This document shows positions 34,421 through 42,400 of a stretch of 64,000 nucleotides of DNA, in pieces. The notes beneath the pieces were generated by a model. It had not been told where the DNA came from and ran no database searches. It saw only the letters and a program-made list of their open reading frames with translations. The position numbers and the translations under genes are program-made. Numbering within the stretch: the stretch's first letter is position 1; every line of letters starts with the position of its first letter. Origin of the DNA: Sinorhizobium sojae CCBAU 05684 (lineage in GTDB: Bacteria; Pseudomonadota; Alphaproteobacteria; Rhizobiales; Rhizobiaceae); the NCBI RefSeq assembly GCF_002288525.1, contig NZ_CP023068.1, positions 558,001 to 622,000 of the forward strand, written 5' to 3'.

Positions 34421-35659
34421 ATGTACGAATATGCCATTGCCTGGGACTGGCTGACATTTGCCGTGAGATGGCTGCATGTCATCACCGGCATCGCCTGGAT
34501 CGGCTCATCCTTCTATTTCGTGGCTCTCGATCTGGGCCTGAGGCAGCGATCGGGCTTGCCGGCCGGCGCCTTCGGCGAGGAGTGGCAGGTACATGGCGGC
34601 GGGTTCTATCACATCCAGAAATATCTGGTGGCGCCGGAAGACATGCCGGAGCACCTCACCTGGTTCAAATGGGAGTCCTACGTCACCTGGCTGTCCGGCT
34701 TCGGCATGCTGGCCCTCGTCTATTATGCCGGCGCCGACCTCTATCTGATCGACCCGAGCGTGCTCGACGTCTCGAAGCCGGTCGCGATCGCCATTTCGCT
34801 CGCTTCGCTTGGCCTCGGCTGGCTTGCCTATGACGCGATCTGTCGCTCGCCGCTCGGCAGGGACAATACGCGGCTGATGGTGCTGCTCTATTTCGTGCTC
34901 GTCGCCGTCGCCTGGGGCTACACCCAGCTCTTCACCGGCCGCGCTGCTTACCTGCATCTCGGTGCCTTCACGGCCACGATCATGTCGGCCAACGTGTTCT
35001 TCATCATCATTCCGAACCAGAAGAAGGTGATTGCCGATCTGATCGCGGGCCGTGCGCCGGACCCCGCACTCGGCAAACAGGCCAAGCAGCGCTCGACGCA
35101 CAACAACTATCTGACACTGCCGGTCCTGTTCCTGATGCTGTCGAACCATTATCCGCTGGCCTTCGGCACCGAATACAACTGGATCATCGCCTCGCTGGTC
35201 TTCCTGATGGGCGTCACCATACGTCACTGGTTCAACACCCGCCACGCCCGCCAGGGAAGCCCGACCTGGACATGGCTCGTCACGGCCCTCCTGTTCATCG
35301 TCATCATGTGGCTATCGACGGTTCCCAAGGCTCTCTCGGAGAGCGGGGAGGCGAGGGCCTCGACCAATGAACAGGCGGTCGTGGCGGCGGCGGACTTTTC
35401 CAAAGTACGCGACACGGTGCTCGGCCGATGTGCCATGTGCCATGCGCGCGAGCCCGGCTGGGAGGGGCTGATCGTGGCGCCAAAGGGCGTCGTCCTGGAG
35501 ACGGACGGTGACATCATCGCCCATGCGCGCGAGATCTATCTGCAGGCGGGGCGGTCGCAGGCCATGCCGCCCGCCAATGTCACCGGCGTCACCGATGAAG
35601 AACGGCAATTGCTCTCCTCCTGGTACGAGACGGCCGTGAAGGAAGGTAAAATCCAATGA
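34421..35659 (+). CDS. puuD: Membrane urate oxidase PuuD with cytochrome c domain
   Basis: A 412-residue protein with about eight membrane helices followed by a cytochrome c domain. The heme motif CAMCH is at 337-341, with a distal Met in QAMPPANVTG. PuuD proteins oxidise urate to 5-hydroxyisourate and feed electrons through the c-type heme, unlike soluble uricase. The N-terminus WLHVITGIAWIGSSFYFVALD is typical. Start ATG at 34421; the longer frame to 34304 lacks a ribosome site and would include the inverted repeat. It supplies the missing step between XdhABC and UraH. Its stop overlaps guaD (ATGA). Confidence 0.9.
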   Translation: MYEYAIAWDWLTFAVRWLHVITGIAWIGSSFYFVALDLGLRQRSGLPAGAFGEEWQVHGGGFYHIQKYLVAPEDMPEHLTWFKWESYVTWLSGFGMLALVYYAGADLYLIDPSVLDVSKPVAIAISLASLGLGWLAYDAICRSPLGRDNTRLMVLLYFVLVAVAWGYTQLFTGRAAYLHLGAFTATIMSANVFFIIIPNQKKVIADLIAGRAPDPALGKQAKQRSTHNNYLTLPVLFLMLSNHYPLAFGTEYNWIIASLVFLMGVTIRHWFNTRHARQGSPTWTWLVTALLFIVIMWLSTVPKALSESGEARASTNEQAVVAAADFSKVRDTVLGRCAMCHAREPGWEGLIVAPKGVVLETDGDIIAHAREIYLQAGRSQAMPPANVTGVTDEERQLLSSWYETAVKEGKIQ

Positions 35660-36999
35660 ACGACCTCTTGATCCGCGGCCGAGTGCTGACCTTCGTCCGG
35701 GAGCCCCAGGGCGTCGATGACAGCGAGTCCTATCAGTTCTACGAGGACGGCGCGGTTCTCGTCATCAGCGGCAGGATTTCGGCTGTCGGTCACCATCGGG
35801 ATGTGGCTGCCGAGGCCGGGGGGCGCGTGCAGGTCGTCGACCATCGTCCGCACCTCGTCCTGCCAGGGCTCATCGATACCCATCTTCACTTTCCCCAGAC
35901 CCAGGCGATCGCCTCCTATGGCGCCCAGCTCCTGGAATGGCTGAACACCTATATCTTCGTCGAGGAGCAGAAATTCAGGGAAGGGGAACATGCGGCCTTC
36001 ATCGCCGGCCGGTTCATGGATGAACTGATCTCCAACGGTACCACGACCGCCGTTGCCTATTGTTCGGTCCATCCGGAAAGCGTCGATGCCTTCTTCACCG
36101 CGGCGGAAGAGCGCAACATGCTGATGATCGGCGGCAAGGTCATGATGGATCGCAATGCGCCCGACGCGCTGCGCGACACGCCGCAAACGGGCTATGACGA
36201 AACGAAACGGCTCATCGGCAAGTGGCACGGCCGCGGCCGCGCGCAGTATGCAATCAGCCCGCGATTCGCGATCACTTCGACCCCACAACAGATGGAGATA
36301 GCCCGGGTGCTCGCCGCCGAGCACCCGGAGTGCTACGTCCAGACGCATCTTTCCGAAAACAGGGATGAGATCGCCTTCGCTACCTCGCTCTACCCGGCGG
36401 CGCGCGACTATACCGACATCTATGCCCGCTATGACCTCCTCGGCCGCAAGACACTGCTCGGCCATTGCATCTATCTGAGCGACCGTGAGGTTTCATTGCT
36501 GGCCGAGACCGGCGCCATCGGTGTCTTCTGCCCGACCTCCAACCTCTTCCTCGGCAGCGGCCTCTTTGACCGCGACCGTTTCGACCGGCTCGGCGCCCGC
36601 TTTTCGGTGGCAACGGATGTCGGGGCGGGTACCAGCTTTTCCATGCTGGAGACCATGGATCAGGCCTACAAAATTTTGCATCTGCAGGGCCAGCGGCTTT
36701 CGCCGCTCAATTCCTTTTATAGGATGACGCTCGGTAATGCGCAGGCGCTTGAGCTGGAACATCGGATCGGTTCGCTGCATGTCGGAGCGGACGCGGACAT
36801 CGTCGTGCTCGACAGCCGTGCCAAATCCGCAATGGAGCTCAGGATGCAGGTCGCGTCCTCACTTGCCGAAGAGCTCTTCGTTCTGCAGACGATGGGCGAC
36901 GACCGCTGCGTCGCCGAAGTCTATGTCGCGGGCAAGCCGATGAAGCGAGCGACGGGACGGGTCGCGGTGGGGCAGGAGAGGGAACTCGAGGCGATGTAG
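35656..36999 (+). CDS. guaD: Guanine deaminase
   Basis: A 447-residue amidohydrolase converting guanine to xanthine. Metal ligands are in LPGLIDTHLHFPQT, HLSEN and LGHCIYLSD; the guanine-deaminase motif is DTHLHFPQ with ATDVGAGTSFSML near the end. The first and last parts form the usual small beta domain. It is translationally coupled to puuD (four-base overlap) and, through xanthine, connects with the xdhABC genes of the other purine block. It is a cytoplasmic zinc enzyme. Confidence 0.93.
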   Translation: MNDLLIRGRVLTFVREPQGVDDSESYQFYEDGAVLVISGRISAVGHHRDVAAEAGGRVQVVDHRPHLVLPGLIDTHLHFPQTQAIASYGAQLLEWLNTYIFVEEQKFREGEHAAFIAGRFMDELISNGTTTAVAYCSVHPESVDAFFTAAEERNMLMIGGKVMMDRNAPDALRDTPQTGYDETKRLIGKWHGRGRAQYAISPRFAITSTPQQMEIARVLAAEHPECYVQTHLSENRDEIAFATSLYPAARDYTDIYARYDLLGRKTLLGHCIYLSDREVSLLAETGAIGVFCPTSNLFLGSGLFDRDRFDRLGARFSVATDVGAGTSFSMLETMDQAYKILHLQGQRLSPLNSFYRMTLGNAQALELEHRIGSLHVGADADIVVLDSRAKSAMELRMQVASSLAEELFVLQTMGDDRCVAEVYVAGKPMKRATGRVAVGQERELEAM

Positions 37000-37008
37000 C
37001 GTTGCATG

Positions 37009-37035
37009 ATCCTTGGCTCGGAGCGAGCCAAGGAT
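37009..37035. terminator. Hairpin terminator between guaD and pbpC
   Basis: A 12-bp perfect stem (37009-37020 with 37024-37035) has a 3-base loop ten bases after the guaD stop. There is no T-run, so termination may be rho-assisted. It lies between convergent genes; the rest of the 210-base gap shows no gene. Confidence 0.65.
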
Positions 37036-37209
37036 GGGCGCTCAACCGCATGACGCCCGCGGCAGTGGCCCGAAAAGCTTTCATCGCTGCCTGCCTGGGA
37101 GTGCCGCGCTGGTCAGGGCGGCGCGACGCGGAAGCTGCAAGGCACCGAGACAAAATCCACCATCCATCCGGCGTGCGGCATCGTACACCGGCCGATGATA
37201 GCTGCTCGC

Positions 37210-39321
37210 CTACTCGATGAATACGCGAACGGCGGCCGCGCGCCCCAGCGCGTCGATCACGGTCAGCGTCGAATAGCCGCCGCCATCCGGAATCCACTGG
37301 CTCACTCTCCGGCGGGTCACTTCCGGCAGCGGTCGGCCATTCGCGAGCCAGCGGAAGGGAGCGCGGCCGCCCTGCAGCTTCAGGATGAGGGGCATGATCC
37401 TTTCGCCCGCCTTGGCGCCGAGCTCCACCCGTGCGCCCTCCGGCGGGAAGACGATCTGCGGCGCAGGTTCCCGGATCGATGTCTGCGGCAGCCCGCTCGC
37501 GGTTGTCGAGAAACGGCGCTGGCCGACCGGCAGTTCCGCCTGAGAGATGCGCACGGCCCCGGCGGGCGCATCCGGCAAGGGGGTGATGGAGATGCCGGCC
37601 TTGGCGAAGGCCTCGAACAGGATCGGCGCCGCCGCACCATAACCGGTCAGTCCGGGCACGGCACCATTGTCGGGCCGGCCGACCCAGACACCGAGCACAT
37701 ATCGGCCGTCGAAGCCGACGGACCAGGCATCACGGTAGCCATAGCTGGTGCCTGTCTTGTAGGCGATTCCGCGCTGTCGGCTGCCGGCCGGCGGCAGCAC
37801 GCCGGAGAGAATGTCGGCCACATGCCAGGCGGCAACGTTGGACAGCAGCGGCTCGCCGTCAAGCGGGCCTGCCTTGTCCTCGATGCCGTTGCCGAGGCGC
37901 ACCGGCCAGCCGCGATTGGCAAGCCCCGCGTAGAGCTGGACGAGATCGCGCAGCGTGATACCGGCGCCGCCAAGGCCGATCGCGAGTCCCGGCGCTTCGT
38001 GTGGCGGCAAGGCGAGGCGCACGTCCGCGCGCCGGAACCGCACCATCAGCCGCGCGGCCCCGACCGCGTCAAGCAATCGGATCGCCGGCACGTTGAGGGA
38101 GAGCTGCAGCGCCTGGCGGATGCTGACGTCGCCCTGGTAACTCATGTCGAAATTGCGCGGCCGGTAGCCGAAGAAGTCCGCCGGCCGGTCTTCGATGATT
38201 GTTTCCTGGGCGACCAGTCCCTCCTCGAAGGCGAGCCCATAGATGAAGGGCTTCAACGTCGACCCGGGCGAGCGCGTAATCCGCGTCATGTCGATCCAGC
38301 CGGAACGGCTGGCATCGAAATAGTCGGCCGAACCGACCTCGCCGAGGATTTGGCCGGTTCGGATATCTGCCATCATCATCGCGACCGAGACCTTCGGACC
38401 CAGCTTCGCTGCGCCTTCCCGCGCGACACTTTCCAGGCCGCGCTGAAATTCGCGGCGAAGCGTCGTCTGATGCCGGAGCGCCTTCGGCTCCTTTCGGAGC
38501 GCCGCTTCGGCAAGATGCGCCGCAAAGGCCGGAAGCTGCAGGCGGCGGGTGGGAACGGGTGCCATTGCAGCCCGATCCGCCTCGCCCTCGCCAAGGACCT
38601 TGACAACCGCCATGCGGGTCAACACCCGCTGGCGAGCCGCCTCAGCAGCCGCAAGGTCGCGGTCCGGTCGGCGCTTTTCCGGAAGCTGGGGCAGGGCGAC
38701 AAGAAGCGCGGCTTCGGCGACCGACAGTCGGCGCGGCTCTTTGCCGAACCAGGCGAGGCTCGCGGCGCGCACGCCTTCGAGATTGCCGCCATAGGGAGCA
38801 TGGGTGAGATAAAGGTCGAGAATCTCATCCTTGTTGAGCCGCCGCTCGATCTGGATGGCACGGGCGACCTGCTTGAGCTTCGCCGCCAGCGAGCGGCGTT
38901 CGCGCGGTTCGATCAGCCGCGCCACCTGCATCGAAAGCGTCGAGGCCCCGGAGACGATCCGGCCGCTCGTGACGAATTGCAGCGCCGCCCGCCCGAGCGC
39001 CAGGAGGTCTACACCGCGATGCTCCCGAAAACGCCGGTCCTCATAGGCAATCAGCATCGCGATGAAACGCGGGTCGACATCCTCGACCGTCGTCTTCAGC
39101 CGCCACAGGCCTTCCTCGGTGGCGAAGGCACGCAGCAGATGACCGTCCTTGTCGAGGACCTCCTTCGAGTAAACTTGCGGCTTTGGGAGAGGTGGCGGAA
39201 AGGCCTTGTCCGCCCATTCGAGGGCAATGGCCGCAAACGCGGTGGTAATGCCGACAGTCAGGATGAGCAGCGCAACCGTTCGAGAACGTCGGACGCGACG
39301 GGCATTGTCGAGACCGGCCAT
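37210..39321 (-). CDS. pbpC: Penicillin-binding protein 1C
   Basis: A bifunctional murein synthase of class A, about 703 residues from ATG 39321. One membrane helix follows the short cytoplasmic tail (VALLILTVGITTAFAAIAL). The GT51 glycosyltransferase has YEDRRFREHRGVD and GASTLSMQVARL. The transpeptidase has SPGSTLKP (SxxK), the SLN of LQLSLNVPA and KTGTS. A BiPBP-C domain ends the protein. I prefer the start at 39321 because AGAGGGGGG precedes it and the N-terminus then matches E. coli PbpC; an in-frame ATG at 39441 would place a repeat inside the gene. It is downstream of an alpha-2-macroglobulin, the standard yfhM-pbpC pairing. Confidence 0.9.
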   Translation of the reverse strand: MAGLDNARRVRRSRTVALLILTVGITTAFAAIALEWADKAFPPPLPKPQVYSKEVLDKDGHLLRAFATEEGLWRLKTTVEDVDPRFIAMLIAYEDRRFREHRGVDLLALGRAALQFVTSGRIVSGASTLSMQVARLIEPRERRSLAAKLKQVARAIQIERRLNKDEILDLYLTHAPYGGNLEGVRAASLAWFGKEPRRLSVAEAALLVALPQLPEKRRPDRDLAAAEAARQRVLTRMAVVKVLGEGEADRAAMAPVPTRRLQLPAFAAHLAEAALRKEPKALRHQTTLRREFQRGLESVAREGAAKLGPKVSVAMMMADIRTGQILGEVGSADYFDASRSGWIDMTRITRSPGSTLKPFIYGLAFEEGLVAQETIIEDRPADFFGYRPRNFDMSYQGDVSIRQALQLSLNVPAIRLLDAVGAARLMVRFRRADVRLALPPHEAPGLAIGLGGAGITLRDLVQLYAGLANRGWPVRLGNGIEDKAGPLDGEPLLSNVAAWHVADILSGVLPPAGSRQRGIAYKTGTSYGYRDAWSVGFDGRYVLGVWVGRPDNGAVPGLTGYGAAAPILFEAFAKAGISITPLPDAPAGAVRISQAELPVGQRRFSTTASGLPQTSIREPAPQIVFPPEGARVELGAKAGERIMPLILKLQGGRAPFRWLANGRPLPEVTRRRVSQWIPDGGGYSTLTVIDALGRAAAVRVFIE

Positions 39322-39325
39322 ACCC

Positions 39326-39369
39326 CCCTCTGCCCTGCCCGGCATCTCCCCCACAGGAGAGGCAGAGGG
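39326..39369. repeat. Palindromic intergenic-type repeat at pbpC start
   Basis: CCCTCTGCC at 39326-39334 pairs perfectly with GGCAGAGGG at 39361-39369. The enclosed text (CTCCCCCACAGGAGA) resembles the rhizobial intergenic repeat class also present at 47530-47690. It lies just upstream of my preferred pbpC start. Confidence 0.5.
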
Positions 39370-39449
39370 CCGGGTCTTCGCGCGCCATCGCCCGCGCGAC
39401 TTCCTCACCAAGCCGACAAAGCGCTTCCACAGAATGGACATGGCGCGTT

Positions 39450-42400
39450 CTACTGGCCTGCCAGCACCTCCATGCGACCTGTCGCCGTGCGTGCCGAGAA
39501 TTGCGGCCGGTACATGTCCTCGACGCTTGCGGCCGGATGATCATAGCTTCCGGGCGTCACGGCGCGGACGACATAGGCGAGCGTGATCTCCCGATTGTCG
39601 CCGGCCGAGCGATCGAAGGCCGCGACGAAGCGGTCGGTGCGGAACTCGGTGTGGGCAGTCTCCACCTCGCCGATCCACTCGAAGCTCGAAAGCTGCGCGC
39701 TGTCGACCAGGTTGGGATTGTCGATCTCGAAGCCGGCGGGCAGGAGGTCCGTGATCAGCACGCGCGATGGCCACGCATTGCTCTCCGTGACCTTGAGCAC
39801 CGCGACATAGCGCTCGTTCTGCCGCGCCTGGCTGACATTCGTCTCCACCCCGTCGAGCGTGTAATAGGTGCGTTCGATCGAAAATCCGTCGCCGCCGGCG
39901 GAAAGCGGTTGGGCTGGCGCCGCGAGCGTGGTTACCACCGCCGATACGGCCTGGGAACCATTGTTCCGGATCACGACCGGATGGGTCATCAGTGCATCGC
40001 CGCTGATGCGCGCGGCATAACTGCCGGAGCGTTCGGCGCCGTTCACCTCCAACTGCATGTCCTCGTCGCCGCCCTCAATGGCGCGTGCGGCGAGCAGCAT
40101 CCAGGTCTGCTCCTGCGTGCTGGTATATTTCGCCTCCTGCCATTCTTTTGCGACGATCCTGGAAAGCTCGGGAATGATCGGCGGCACCGGCCGGCTCTCC
40201 GCCGCAAGCGCGAGCACCGCAGCATCGTCGCGCAATGAGGAACCGTAGTCCGAGCGGGCGAGGCTGACATTGACGAGCCCCGTCGACATGTTGACGGCGG
40301 CCGCGAAGATGTCCTGCGAGCGCTGGGCATCGCCATAGAGCGCAAGGGCGGCGGCAATATGGGCCTTGGCGAGCGGCGTCGGGAAGTCGTTCAGCATCGT
40401 ATCGGCGTAATAACGCAGGTCGCTGATCGCCGCCTTGCGGTTGCGTGCAAGCACATAGAGAGAATAGGCGATCTCGTTTCCGCGGTCCCGGACATTGGTC
40501 TCGTAGCTGAGTGCGTTCTGCAGATTTTTCAGCGCCTGAACCATCGCCTGCTCAGGAACTTCGTATTTCTGCTCGCGCGCGCGGGTCAGGAAGTCGGTGA
40601 CATAGGCGTCGAGCCAGAGGTCGCCGTATCCGGGACCCCAGAGGCCGAAGCTTCCCGAGGAGGATTGATAGGACAGCACGCGGTAGATTGATTCCTGCAC
40701 GCGCTTGTCCACGTCTTCATCCTCGGCGAGGCCGGACTGCTTCGAAAGCTCGCTCAAATAGAGGAGCGGCAGAGCGCGGCTTGTCGTCTGCTCCGCGCAG
40801 CCATAAGGGTAGCGGTCGAGCGTCATCAGGAGCGCAGGAATGTCGAAAGCGGCCGAGCGCGTCACATTGAGGCTGACGGAGGCACCCTGCAGAACGCTGT
40901 CTGCGAGCAGCTGATCGTCTATGGTCAAGCTGCTGCCGGCGGCGATCGAGACCACCTGCCGCTGGGTGACGGGCAAGGCGGCCGGGCGAACCGGGACATT
41001 CACGACCTGCTCGAGCGATTGGCCCGCAGCGTCCGTCAGTGCCACCGTGACTAGGCCGTCGCCAGGATATTGACCCTCGACTGGCAAGGTGATGGTGGAT
41101 TTGCCGCCGGCATCCAGCCGAAGAGTATCGGCTGCCATCTGTTCGACGGTGACGGGGCCGTTTGTCGCCACCTGCAACCGATAGTCGCCGGCCGGTCCAT
41201 CGGTATTGGCAATATCGAGCCTGAGTTCCGCCCGGTCTCCGGGAGCGAGAAATTTCGGCAGGCTCGCGGTCACGACCACCGGATCGCGGATCACCACGTC
41301 CTTTGCCGCGTGACCGACGCCGTTCTTCGTCCAGGCGACCGCCATGACACGCGCCGTGCCGTTGAACTGCGGAATGTCGAAGCTGACATTTGCCCTTCCA
41401 TCCGCATCGAGTTTCACCGCGCCGGAGAAGACGGCGACAAGTTTTTCGGTCGGCGGACTCCCCTGCAGCGCCATTTGTCCGCCGTCGCCGCCGGTGCGCA
41501 GGCGTCCTGCCGCGCCAAGCGATCCGTCGATAAGACGGCCGTAGTAATCCCGGATTTCGAGACCGAGCCGTCTCTGGCCGAAATACCATCCGTCGGGATC
41601 GGGCGCCTCGTAGTGGGTGAGATTGAGGACGCCGACGTCGACGGCGGCGACCGTGACATAGGCGTCTTCCTCCGCACCGGCGCCTTCGACCTTCAGGCCG
41701 ATATGGAGTGGCCGGCGCGGCACCGCCTTCTCCGGCGTGTCCAGGCTGACGGCGAGCTTGCGGTCGGCCGGATCGACGGCGAGCCACTTGATGCCGATGG
41801 CGCGCATCGGCATCCGGCTTTCCTGAGCATCGCCCGGGCGATAGAGGGTGGCGGTAACATAGGCGCCCGCACCCCATTCGGCGGTGACCGGTAATTCCAC
41901 TTCGCCACCCGCTTCGGCAATCGTCACGGTCTTTGTCGCGATCAGCTTTTCCGTGCCGACCGTTACCAGCAGTTCGCCGGAAAAACGTGGCGAGACCTTG
42001 AGCCTTGCGGTCTCGCCGATCGCATAATTCTCCTTGTCGAGAGCGATCTCGAGCCCGTCCGGGGTCTCCGTCGAGGTGGCCTCGACATACCAGCCGGCGT
42101 CGAACTCGACGCTCGAGGCGGGCCCATCGACGGCCGTCGTCTCGATCTCGAGCCGGTAGCGGCCCCAGCCGACCGGTACGGAGATGTCGCCGCCGTTCCC
42201 CGTCACGTCGACCGTGCCGTTGGCCACCTGCTTCGTCGAGATGACCGGCTCGTATTTCCAGGCGGTGCCGTCGCGATACCATTGGTAATTGCGCTCGACG
42301 CTGATCAGCTTCCAGAGCAGTCCTGGCATTGCGACCTTGGCGCCATGCTCGCCGACCGCGATCACATGGAATTTGGCGACCGAATTTTCGGCGAGGTCAC

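Noticed and set aside
37195..39540. 781-codon open frame on the plus strand opposite pbpC
   Set aside because: It is a low-complexity Arg/Gly/Ala shadow; the minus strand carries all penicillin-binding-protein motifs.
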